Shown piece after piece: positions 7,944 to 14,079 of a DNA stretch of 40,330 nucleotides (the first letter of the stretch is position 1; each line of letters starts with the position of its first letter). The translations under genes were made by a program, and so were the position numbers. The notes beneath the pieces were generated by a model that was not told where the DNA came from, ran no database searches, and saw only the letters and a list, made by a program, of their open reading frames with translations. Origin of the DNA: Candidatus Giovannonibacteria bacterium RIFCSPLOWO2_12_FULL_43_11c (GTDB lineage: Bacteria > Patescibacteriota > Minisyncoccia > JACPKW01 > UBA11713); NCBI GenBank assembly GCA_001780775.1, contig MFIO01000032.1, positions 1 to 40,330 of the forward strand. Direction: 5' to 3'.

Positions 7944-8677
7944 CAATCGAAGGGCTTTCCATAGTTTTGGTAACCGGCCTGCTTCCGCCGCTTCTATGGC
8001 TTTGGTTCTGGCTTAAAGAAGATACGCACAAAGAGCCCAAGGGCGCTATAATGAAAAGCTTCGTCCTCGGGATGGCTTCAGTTCCGATTGTTTTGTTATT
8101 AGAATACGCATGGTGCAGTTTTTCGCTTAATTACGGATTTGTCCAAAACTGCGATTCTTCCACCACAACCGGTTTCGCGAGCCTATGGCTCTTAGCACCC
8201 TGGGCTTTCATTGAAGAAGTATCTAAATTTTCTGTCGCGTGGTGGGCGGATCTTAGGCGCTCGATATACGAAGCGCCAATAGACGCTGTCATATACCTTA
8301 TAACCGTTGCGCTTGGCTTCGCGGCCATGGAAAATATCCTCTTTCTGCTTAAGGTTCATACAGGAGGGGAGAAAATGCTCGCAATTCTGGCCGTAGCCGA
8401 TTTGCGTTTCGTCGGGGCCACTATTTTGCATACCGTAACGTCCGGAATTGTCGGAGTTTCTATAGCTTTTACCTTCTTTCACCCAGAAATCCACGCTCGT
8501 AATATATGGGGCGGGCTTATTTTAGCCACGGTATTGCACACAGTCTTCAATAAACTTATAATAGGTGCAGGGAGTTCGAGTTCCGTATTCCAATCTTTTT
8601 TAATAATCTGGACTCTCGCATTAATACTCATCTTCTTTTTTGAGAAAGTAAAAAGAATAAAGCCACAAAATATATGA
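7928..8677 (+). CDS. PrsW-like intramembrane metalloprotease
   Basis: The 249-residue membrane protein has about seven or eight hydrophobic segments and the PrsW-family motifs: FIEEVSK near residue 97, GFAAMENILFLL near residue 138, RFVGATILHTVTSG and a final VLHTVFN. PrsW in Bacillus cleaves an anti-sigma factor inside the membrane; here the substrate is unknown. The gene overlaps valS by 16 bases and its stop overlaps the Hsp20 ATG (ATGA), so valS, the protease and Hsp20 form one coupled unit. Pairing a membrane protease with a small heat-shock protein suggests an envelope or protein-damage response, which is inference. Confidence 0.87.
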   Translation: MAQTLTIEGLSIVLVTGLLPPLLWLWFWLKEDTHKEPKGAIMKSFVLGMASVPIVLLLEYAWCSFSLNYGFVQNCDSSTTTGFASLWLLAPWAFIEEVSKFSVAWWADLRRSIYEAPIDAVIYLITVALGFAAMENILFLLKVHTGGEKMLAILAVADLRFVGATILHTVTSGIVGVSIAFTFFHPEIHARNIWGGLILATVLHTVFNKLIIGAGSSSSVFQSFLIIWTLALILIFFFEKVKRIKPQNI

Positions 8678-9141
8678 AAGAACCTAGATCTTTTTTTGAA
8701 AAATTAACCGGATCTGCCAGAATAGATGACCAATTGGACGACAGTCCTGCGCCGACGTTTGCGAAAGCTTCACGCATTCCACAAAATTCAAATTGGCCCG
8801 ATGCTGGTGAGGAAGGCGAGTTGACTGTGGATGTTTTCCAAACCCCTGATGAAATAGTTATCCAATCCACCGTTGCTGGCGTAAAGCCAGATGAACTTGA
8901 TGTGACAATTACGCAAGATATGGTAACTCTAAAAGGCAAAAGGCAACGCTCAAACGAGGTTTCCGAAAAAGATTTCTACTACAAAGAGCTTTACTGGGGA
9001 ACTTTTTCCAGATCGATTTTATTGCCCCAAGAAGTTGACGCCGACGCCGCGCAGGCCTCTCTCAAAAATGGTCTCATCACGATAAAACTTCCCAAGCTCG
9101 ACAAACAAAGAACCCAGCGCTTGAAAGTAAAAATGGAATAA
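8674..9141 (+). CDS. Hsp20/alpha-crystallin family small heat-shock protein
   Basis: This 155-residue holdase-type chaperone has a variable N-terminal arm of about 48 residues followed by an alpha-crystallin domain: ELTVDVFQTPDEIVIQSTVAGV, VTLKGKR, then YWGTFSRSILLPQEVD and the characteristic LKNGLITIKLPK. Small heat-shock proteins form oligomers that hold unfolding proteins for refolding. The C-terminal tail is short (KVKME) without an obvious I-x-I motif. It is the last gene of the valS unit, followed 18 bases later by a strong terminator. Confidence 0.95.
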   Translation: MKEPRSFFEKLTGSARIDDQLDDSPAPTFAKASRIPQNSNWPDAGEEGELTVDVFQTPDEIVIQSTVAGVKPDELDVTITQDMVTLKGKRQRSNEVSEKDFYYKELYWGTFSRSILLPQEVDADAAQASLKNGLITIKLPKLDKQRTQRLKVKME

Positions 9142-9159
9142 AGATAAAAACAATAAGAT

Positions 9160-9199
9160 AAAATCAAAAACCCCGCTTGGAGCGGGGTTTTTGATTTTT
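9160..9199 (+). terminator. Rho-independent terminator, bidirectional
   Basis: An 18-base perfect stem (9160-9177 with 9181-9198) with a three-base loop has the core ACCCCGCT/AGCGGGGT, flanked by A runs on one side and T runs on the other. It ends the valS to hsp20 unit and can also serve the leftward transcript from 9654. Confidence 0.92.
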
Positions 9200-9792
9200 G
9201 GTGCAAGTTTTTCTTTGGAACGCTAAACGTTCTTTGGCGGCATACTCTTTATGCTTAATGTACCTTCCATCTCACGTCCCCACTAAATTATTTAGGAAAA
9301 TTTTATGAAGAGAAGGATGCTCAAGAGGATAAAAATCACTAATGCAGAAAGAATCCCCTGTGCGAAGTACTTGAATCTGTGGCGAGATAAAAACCATGCC
9401 AAGATGATGACAATGAGGCTAATTAGAAATGAGAGTAAAATTGTTAATTCACTGGGTCCCAAAACATCTCCACCACACCCACCTTGAGCTACTACGCCCA
9501 AAGTAGTCCCACATGAATCGAGAATTATAGCACCGATAAATGTCAACAAGGGAATGACTCCCACCAAAAATAGCCCCGCGATAAATCTAAGACTTTTTTG
9601 GAAAGTAGGAATGCTATAGATTGAACTATCTTTGTTTTGAGGGTTGATGGTCATAATTATTTCTTAAATAACTCTTTCGAATAATTATTGAGAAATTTGG
9701 CGACGCCGTTGCAACAAAGTCCCTATGAAAAAATTTTCTTTCCCCCGCCGAAAGATTCAATTCAGGCGAGCAGGTAAAATATGGTTCTGGAT
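9199..9792. mobile_element. Decayed relative of the two recombinase elements
   Basis: TGGTGC at 9199-9204 equals the att core of element 1. Directly after it, 9204-9250 on the minus strand matches the recombinase codons for EYAAKEKL, interrupted by an 11-base insert flanked by an 8-base duplication (CCAAAGAA). A leftward membrane-protein gene follows, and at 9726-9786 comes a degraded copy of the inverted-repeat block edge (AAAAAATTTTCTTTCCCCC, then AAAATATGGTTC). The order left arm, leftward cargo, block edge is that of elements 1 and 2, but the recombinase is gone. Boundaries are approximate. Confidence 0.6.
9292..9654 (-). CDS. Small membrane protein, probable cargo of decayed element
   Basis: A 120-residue protein with three hydrophobic segments (about residues 24-48, 68-91 and 98-117). 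The loop between the first and second contains a Cys/Gly-rich stretch (CGTTLGVVAQGGCGGD) that could carry a disulfide. No family is recognised. It sits between a recombinase-derived left arm and a block-edge remnant in the same place and orientation as the cargo genes of elements 1 and 2, which suggests it was carried in by the lost element. It shares no visible sequence similarity with those cargo proteins. Confidence 0.7.
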   Translation of the reverse strand: MTINPQNKDSSIYSIPTFQKSLRFIAGLFLVGVIPLLTFIGAIILDSCGTTLGVVAQGGCGGDVLGPSELTILLSFLISLIVIILAWFLSRHRFKYFAQGILSALVIFILLSILLFIKFS

Positions 9793-9794
9793 TA

Positions 9795-10046
9795 CTATTT
9801 GAAGCTATCCCTAAGCATCAATTTTAATGCTCTTTTCCCTTGATTAGTTTTAAGATACTTCTTCCTCCGTTTAGCGTCAAGCCTAGATTTATATGCTTCG
9901 TAGAAAACAAGTTCAAAAGGGCAATAGGGTTTTGTGGCAGATGAGTGGCCACCTTGATGTTTTTGAAATCGCTTTTTTAAATCAGAAGTGTACCCAGTAT
10001 ATAACCAATCTTGCTTTTTACTTTTCAATAAATAAATGTAGTTCAT
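9795..10046 (-). CDS. GIY-YIG domain endonuclease-like protein
   Basis: This is a small stand-alone GIY-YIG nuclease domain: MNYIYLLKSKKQDWLYTGYT at the N-terminus (the GIY/YIG pair reads IYLL...YTGYT), SDLKKRFQKHQGG with the family Arg and His, and the central FYEAYKSRLDAKRRKKYL with its conserved Glu-containing strand. Such 80-90 residue proteins of the UvrC/YhbQ type are common; substrates are mostly unknown. I chose the ATG at 10046 because the family begins MNYIYLLKS; an in-frame ATG at 10061 would add five residues. It is probably a resident gene: element 1 is inserted between it and tRNA-Phe. Confidence 0.85.
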   Translation of the reverse strand: MNYIYLLKSKKQDWLYTGYTSDLKKRFQKHQGGHSSATKPYCPFELVFYEAYKSRLDAKRRKKYLKTNQGKRALKLMLRDSFK

Positions 10047-10097
10047 ATGTGTTAGATCCATGGTGGCCTAAACCAGAACTAAGTACGGTTCAGGCTT

Positions 10098-10135
10098 ACC
10101 ATGAACCGTGTCCTTCCAGGACTCTGGTTCATGGT
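10098..10135. repeat. Hairpin overlapping left attachment site of element 1
   Basis: ACCATGAACC (10098-10107) is the exact reverse complement of 10126-10135, and inside it GTCCT/AGGAC form a second stem around TCC. The right arm runs into the att core TGGTGC. Before integration this hairpin would have lain directly downstream of tRNA-Phe, perhaps as a terminator or processing signal. A further copy of the motif, ACGGTTCA at 10085, overlaps it. Confidence 0.65.
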
Positions 10136-10260
10136 GCGCTATTTTAAAGATAGTTCGAACACATTTCGTGGCCGAAGGCCGCGAGAAAATCCCCCTGCGA
10201 AATCCCGAACCCGCGGCTCCGCCGCTCTGATGACAATTTCAAGTTTTTCTTTGGCGGCAT
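10132..10260. repeat. Left arm of element 1 (attL side)
   Basis: After the core TGGTGC the arm resembles the left arm of element 2 and, inverted, the middle of block 10882-11167. Read rightwards from the core it is an open frame (AILKIVRTHFVAEG...) that ends at TGA 10228-10230. Its inner end, 10232-10260, is the reverse complement of recombinase 1 codons 31-40 (11276-11304) with a single mismatch. Confidence 0.8.
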
Positions 10261-10263
10261 TCC

Positions 10264-10878
10264 TTATTTAGTAAGTGACGGACAGAATAGATCTTTTATA
10301 GTCGTACCAAGAACTCGGCAGAATGTGTAGTTATTGCTTGTATATTTACACTCACTGAGACGATTGAAATTATTAGTTGGGTCTGAATAAGTATTAAAGA
10401 TAATATTAATACTGCACCCACTTTTATAGTATAGAGGTTCGGCAAGGAAGGCATAGGATGTTGTTAAAAAGATTATTAGAATAGCCGTTGATAGTCCATG
10501 AAAACATACTTTCTTGATAGCCGAAATCTCACCGCCTTTCCTTTTAGCCACGAAGTAACTAATAAATAATATAAAAACGAGTACGAAAAATGCTGTGGTT
10601 AGGAAATTAAACATTTCAAAAATATCATAGATCGGAACAAAAATATCAATGAGAAGAACTAGTATGACCGAAATTATTATATCAATGGCTACAAGAAAAG
10701 GATTGGATCTTTTGCGGAGTAAATAAGCAGCAAGTACGGGAATAAACAGGCCCACTAAAACAACAATGAATATTAATGCCATTATCACTAAAAAAGCAGC
10801 TCCTCCAGTACTTGCAAACGCAAAAGAGGGAATCAATAAAGAAAATATGGATATTGCCAATAATTTACTTTTGTTCAT
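10264..10878 (-). CDS. Element 1 cargo: multi-pass membrane protein
   Basis: I place the start at MNKSKLLAISIF (10878), giving 204 residues. A signal-peptide-like segment ending in PSFAFAS is followed by three more hydrophobic stretches (about 30-52, 62-84, 88-108) and one near 125-142, then a C-terminal region with four cysteines (GCSIN, SECKY, FCRVL, LFCPS) that would suit disulfides outside the cell. The frame is open a further 88 codons upstream, but that part is the inverted recombinase-end sequence in the block, so it is not taken as coding. The stop lies four bases from the left arm. No family is recognised. Confidence 0.72.
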   Translation of the reverse strand: MNKSKLLAISIFSLLIPSFAFASTGGAAFLVIMALIFIVVLVGLFIPVLAAYLLRKRSNPFLVAIDIIISVILVLLIDIFVPIYDIFEMFNFLTTAFFVLVFILFISYFVAKRKGGEISAIKKVCFHGLSTAILIIFLTTSYAFLAEPLYYKSGCSINIIFNTYSDPTNNFNRLSECKYTSNNYTFCRVLGTTIKDLFCPSLTK

Positions 10879-10881
10879 GAT

Positions 10882-11167
10882 GATTAAAAAATTTTCTTCC
10901 CCCAAAATTAAAATATGGTTCGAGCCGATGTTTTTCTCCGGGTTCTTTTGCGGTTTTGAGCGGTGCGGCTCCGCCGCCTTTCCGAATTTTCGCGGGGGGA
11001 TTTTTTCGGAAAAGTGCGTTCGGACTAATTCAAGAATACTGCACCACGTAGGAAAAGTCAAAGAGTTTTGGTTCGCCTCGCTTCGCTCGGCGACTAATTT
11101 GTATTCAATTTTGGGGGTAAAAACGAATTCACGATTTCGCATTTTGGGGGAAGAAAATTTTTTAATC
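10882..11167. repeat. Element 1 inverted-repeat block with attP-like junction
   Basis: The block is bounded by a perfect 27-base inverted repeat (10882-10908 and 11141-11167; core TTTTCTTCCCCCAAAAT). Next to its left edge, 10909-10936 is the exact reverse complement of recombinase 1 positions 12519-12546 (28 bases). The middle carries core GCACCA (11041-11046); on its left lies a copy of the left arm and on its right a copy of the recombinase 3' end, both inverted. The block fills the space between the divergent cargo and recombinase starts and must hold both promoters. Confidence 0.88.
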
Positions 11168-11184
11168 CTTAATTTCTAAAACTT

Positions 11185-12819
11185 ATGAAATACATACTTT
11201 ACGCAAGAAAATCTACCGAAGAAGATGACCGACAGGTTTTAAGTATTGAAGCTCAACTTGTTGAGTTGCAAGAGTATGCCGCTAAAGAAAAACTTGAAAT
11301 TGTCGGTCCGACTTTTGTCGAGACCAAAACTGCCAAAGAACCCGGGCGAATGAAATTCGCAGAAATGTTGTCATTGATTGAGAGGGGGAAAGCAGATGGA
11401 ATTATTTCTTGGCATCCCGACAGGTTGGCTAGAAATAGTGTTGATGGCGGAAAGATCATCCACTTTGTAGATCGTGGCTTGATTAAATCATTAAAATTCC
11501 CTACGTTCTGGTTCGAGCCAACTCCGCAAGGATTATTCATGCTCAACATCGCGTTCGGCCAATCAAAATATTTTGTAGATAATTTGCGAGAGAATGTGAA
11601 ACGAGGATTGCGGCAAAAAATCAGAAACGGAGTTTGGCCAGGTTGGGCTCCGGTGGGTTACATGAATAATCTAAAAACGAGAGGCATAGATATTGACCTC
11701 GATAAGTCTCCAAAGGTGCAAAAAATGTTTGAGCTTTATTCCACGGGAAGCTACACGCTTTTATCTCTCGCAAATTGGTGTAAGGAGAATAATTTGCGCG
11801 GAAATCTTGATAAAGAGATGTCTATCAATACGGTCTACAAAATTCTCCAAAATATTTTCTACATTGGCCTCATGAAATATAACGGGGAAATTTTCGAAGG
11901 AACTCACGAGTCGTTAATTTCAAAGAAACTTTTTGATTTATGCCAAGAAGTGATGAGCAAAAGAGGAAAACAAAAAGAAATACGAAAACATAATTTTTCT
12001 TTTCTTGGCTTGATGAAATGCACATGCGGAGCTTCAATCACAGCCGAAACACAAAAGGGTTTTGTTTATTATCGTTGCACGAAAAAGAAAGGGCTATGCC
12101 AAGAAAAGCATTATCTTCGTGAAGAATCACTTACCGAGCAAATCACTTCTTTTCTTCAAAAAGTTTCTTTGTCGAGCCAAGACACCGAGAAAGTTTTGGC
12201 GGCTTTAGACCAAGAACAAGAGAAGGCACGACAGGATTCTCAAGCCGAGGTTAATGTATCGAAAGCACAGTTATCACAGGTCGAGATAAAACTCCAAAAG
12301 TTGCTAGATATCTACCTTGCCGACGCTTTATCCACAGAAGAATACGCCGCCAAAAAACAAAGTTTGTTATCCCAAAAAATGTCGTTGAGCGAAAAAATCA
12401 CCGACTTTGAGCAGAAAGGGTTGTCTTGGCTCGAACCGGCTCGTGAGTTCGTAAAATCCTTAAATCAAGCCGCGAAATTGATGAGATCAGAAAACAAAAC
12501 CGAAATGACAACATTTCTGAAAAACATCGGCTCGAACCATATTTTAGAAAACCGCCAATTCAAATTTTCGGCCAAAACGCCGTATGATTTGGTCGCCGAA
12601 GTCCGCCAACCGGCGGACGAGGCGAGCCCCGTGGACTGGACTTTTACTAGGTGGTGCCGCGGGGGTGAATCGAACACCCGACCAATCCCTCTTCAGGGGA
12701 ATGCTCTACCACTGAGCTACCACGGCATTTTATTGATTCTAAAGTATTTTATTGAATTTTCAAAGTCCCCTCCCAAACATCGTTTCTCCAAGTCCAATCG
12801 CGCCCCATGCCGCCCATGA
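11185..12819 (+). CDS. Large serine recombinase, element 1 integrase
   Basis: The 544-codon frame has the resolvase/invertase catalytic domain (ILYARKS with nucleophile Ser10; HPDRLARNSVDGG), a recombinase domain (YKILQNIFYIGLMKYNGEIF), a zinc ribbon and a coiled-coil region (about residues 340-410). The ribbon's first knuckle reads CTC (C-x-C), where recombinase 2 has CASC. It is closely similar to recombinase 2. Beyond about codon 489 the frame runs through core TGGTGC and antisense across tRNA-Phe (CRGGESNTRP) into the kelch gene; that tail exists only in the integrated state. In a circle the same frame would continue as AILKIVRTHF and stop 31 codons later. No Shine-Dalgarno is evident. 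Confidence 0.92.
   Translation: MKYILYARKSTEEDDRQVLSIEAQLVELQEYAAKEKLEIVGPTFVETKTAKEPGRMKFAEMLSLIERGKADGIISWHPDRLARNSVDGGKIIHFVDRGLIKSLKFPTFWFEPTPQGLFMLNIAFGQSKYFVDNLRENVKRGLRQKIRNGVWPGWAPVGYMNNLKTRGIDIDLDKSPKVQKMFELYSTGSYTLLSLANWCKENNLRGNLDKEMSINTVYKILQNIFYIGLMKYNGEIFEGTHESLISKKLFDLCQEVMSKRGKQKEIRKHNFSFLGLMKCTCGASITAETQKGFVYYRCTKKKGLCQEKHYLREESLTEQITSFLQKVSLSSQDTEKVLAALDQEQEKARQDSQAEVNVSKAQLSQVEIKLQKLLDIYLADALSTEEYAAKKQSLLSQKMSLSEKITDFEQKGLSWLEPAREFVKSLNQAAKLMRSENKTEMTTFLKNIGSNHILENRQFKFSAKTPYDLVAEVRQPADEASPVDWTFTRWCRGGESNTRPIPLQGNALPLSYHGILLILKYFIEFSKSPPKHRFSKSNRAPCRP
12519..12657. repeat. Right end of element 1 (attR side)
   Basis: The 3' part of the recombinase frame is repeated inverted in block 10882-11167: 12519-12546 perfectly, and the stretch ahead of core 12652-12657 with changes (for example ACTTTTACTAGGTGGTGC against ACTTTTCCTACGTGGTGC). 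The core overlaps the last bases of tRNA-Phe. Confidence 0.82.
12601..12618. repeat. Palindrome in recombinase 1 end
   Basis: GTCCGCC pairs with GGCGGAC around AACC. The three other copies of this region (blocks 1 and 2 and the right end of element 2) have GAGCGAAGCGAGGCGA here with no such insert, so this is an occupied site compared with three empty ones. Confidence 0.75.
12652..12726 (-). tRNA. tRNA-Phe (anticodon GAA), CCA encoded
   Basis: The minus strand gives acceptor GCCGTGG/CCGCGGC (one G-U pair), D arm GCTC/GAGC, anticodon stem TTCCC/GGGAT (outermost pair T-T mismatched) with loop CTGAAGA (anticodon GAA) and T arm GGGTG/CACCC. Discriminator A and CCA are present. Its 3' GCACCA is the crossover core of element 1, whose integration keeps the tRNA intact. 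Confidence 0.88.
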
Positions 12820-13846
12820 TGTAAATTTTGTCGCGAAAAATCACTGTCGTAAAATCTTCTCTGCCGTCCCAAGGCAAATCCGCGCCAGCTTTTTTCCAAC
12901 TCTTTCCGTCTTCTGAATACCAAGCGTCGTTAGTTCCTCCATATTCATAATCGTCAAGCCTGCCCAAAAGCCAGAGTTTTCCTTCAAAATTTATCGCGCT
13001 TGCCCCTTGCCTGGATTGCCACGGCGGAGAATCGATTTCAAGCGTCCAATTTATACCGTCAGAAGATGACCAAACATCACTGTATAATTTTCCAGTCAAA
13101 TCCATGCCAGCAATCAGGTAAAATTTATCTTTGTAGACAGCAAGCGAGTGATCCCATCTTCCGGCCCAAAGCGCCCCGACCCCGGTCGGGGTTGCCAGAA
13201 CCCAATCAATTCCGTCTTCCGTATACCAAACATCGTCAAAAACTTTTCGCTTGTCGTAATTTACCCCTCCCATCATCCAAAGTTTCCCATCCAAAATTTC
13301 CGCGCTCTGCCCTTCTCTCGCGGGAAACGCGGCTTTCGTTTCAACTCTTGTCCAATTTACTCCATCGTCGGAATTCCAAATGTCGTTCACATATCCTCCG
13401 GCCTTACTCCATCCGCCAAACATCCACAATTTATCTTTAAAAAATAGAATCGACATGGATCTCCTCGGCGTCCAGATATTTTTGCTCTCTATCTTCGTCC
13501 AATTTGCGCCGTCTTCTGAATTCCAGATGTCGTTGAAATGCGGGGCGGTCCAATACGCGATGAAATGATTCTTGTCGACAAGCCCGTTGCCGTTAAGCCC
13601 CCCGATAAGCCAGATTTTATTCTGAAAGATAAATGTTTCGTGTGAATCTCTAGGCGCCCAAGGAGCCCCGACCGGGGTCGGGGTCAACTCTTTCCATTCC
13701 AGTGACGGCTCTTTAGAGATAATTTCATCTTTTTTCCCAGCATCCACGAAATTTCCATCGCTGTTATTTTTATCAACAGACAAAAACGAAAGAACCGCCA
13801 GCGCGGCTAGGGCCAATAAAATTTTTGTGAGGTCTTCCTTTTGCAT
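12749..13846 (-). CDS. Membrane-anchored kelch-type beta-propeller
   Basis: The 365-residue protein begins with a signal-anchor (about residues 8-24), a charged linker, then about six kelch-like blades with repeated D(V/I)W.S.DG..W and (K/R)(L/I)W..GG motifs, consistent with one extracellular propeller. Kelch propellers usually bind proteins or glycans; the ligand is unknown. The ATG follows the encoded CCA of tRNA-Val(UAC) by a single A. Two 18-base palindromes, reverse complements of each other, lie in matching loops of two blades (TPTPVGAPWA and TPTGVGALWA). The gene lies between the reconstructed ends of elements 1 and 2, so it is a resident gene, not cargo, and it is followed by tRNA-Phe. 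Confidence 0.87.
   Translation of the reverse strand: MQKEDLTKILLALAALAVLSFLSVDKNNSDGNFVDAGKKDEIISKEPSLEWKELTPTPVGAPWAPRDSHETFIFQNKIWLIGGLNGNGLVDKNHFIAYWTAPHFNDIWNSEDGANWTKIESKNIWTPRRSMSILFFKDKLWMFGGWSKAGGYVNDIWNSDDGVNWTRVETKAAFPAREGQSAEILDGKLWMMGGVNYDKRKVFDDVWYTEDGIDWVLATPTGVGALWAGRWDHSLAVYKDKFYLIAGMDLTGKLYSDVWSSSDGINWTLEIDSPPWQSRQGASAINFEGKLWLLGRLDDYEYGGTNDAWYSEDGKSWKKAGADLPWDGREDFTTVIFRDKIYIMGGMGRDWTWRNDVWEGTLKIQ
13174..13191. repeat. In-frame palindrome A in kelch gene
   Basis: CCCCGACC and GGTCGGGG form an 8-base stem around CC. It encodes the PTGVGA part of one blade loop and is the exact reverse complement of the palindrome at 13666-13683. Confidence 0.85.
13666..13683. repeat. In-frame palindrome B in kelch gene
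   Basis: CCCCGACC and GGTCGGGG around GG: the same 18-mer as at 13174 in opposite orientation. It encodes PTPVGA in the loop ahead of the first blade, the place equivalent to palindrome A. Confidence 0.85.
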
Positions 13847-13847
13847 T

Positions 13848-13922
13848 TGGTGCGCGCTCGAGGGATCGAACCCCGGACCTACCCGGTGTAAACGGGTCGC
13901 TCTACCACTGAGCTAAGCGCGC
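13848..13922 (-). tRNA. tRNA-Val (anticodon UAC), CCA encoded
   Basis: The minus strand gives acceptor GCGCGCT/AGCGCGC, D arm GCTC/GAGC, anticodon stem ACCCG/CGGGT with loop TTTACAC (anticodon TAC) and T arm CGGGG/CCTCG (one G-U pair). Discriminator A and CCA are encoded. One A separates the CCA from the ATG of the kelch gene. Before element 2 arrived it lay about 15 bases downstream of tRNA-Arg. Confidence 0.96.
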
Positions 13923-13937
13923 GATTTCTCTATATCC

Positions 13938-14065
13938 TGTCCAGTATTCTTGAAATAGTGCGAACCGTTTTCGCCCCGCCACGGCGGGGCGAGGAAAGCC
14001 CCCCGCAAAATTCCGAAATCGCGGCGGAGCCGCACCGCTAACAATTTCAAGTTTTTCTTTGGTGG
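13938..14065. repeat. Left arm of element 2 (attL side)
   Basis: From the core, 13938-14003 matches the reverse complement of block 15288-15617 nearly perfectly and contains the GC-rich stem CGCCCCGCC/GGCGGGGCG. Read from the core it is an open frame (SILEIVRTVF...AAEPHR) ending in TAA at 14039. The inner end 14041-14062 is the reverse complement of recombinase codons for AKEKLEIV. Confidence 0.85.
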
Positions 14066-14079
14066 TTAAAGTTTGTGGA

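Larger units (their letters stand above)
10132..12657. mobile_element. Element 1: tRNA-Phe-targeted serine-recombinase element
   Basis: The element runs from core TGGTGC at 10132-10137 to the same core at 12652-12657, which is the complement of the 3' end GCACCA of tRNA-Phe. Inside are a left arm (10132-10260), one leftward membrane-protein cargo gene, an inverted-repeat-bounded block (10882-11167) and the rightward recombinase. The block contains GCACCA (11041-11046) flanked by sequences matching the inner sides of both ends, as expected for a joined attP, in inverted orientation. Excision would leave tRNA-Phe followed by TGAACCAGAG. Boundaries rest on these shared cores. Confidence 0.78.

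Noticed and set aside
10879-11142. 88-codon in-frame N-terminal extension of the element 1 cargo gene
   Set aside because: It is the inverted recombinase 3'-end and att-arm sequence inside the block; the true start is the signal-peptide-like MNKSKLL at 10878.
10882-11167. Inverted-repeat block as an insertion sequence
   Set aside because: There is no transposase, and the inside is a rearranged copy of the element's own ends. No target duplication is evident.
12658-12819. Recombinase 1 C-terminal tail CRGGESNTRP and beyond as functional protein
   Set aside because: It is tRNA-Phe and the end of the kelch gene read antisense; it depends on the integration site. The frame end is given as seen but the tail is not taken as a conserved domain.
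12749-13846. Kelch gene as cargo of one of the elements
   Set aside because: It lies outside both reconstructed att boundaries, between tRNA-Phe and tRNA-Val.
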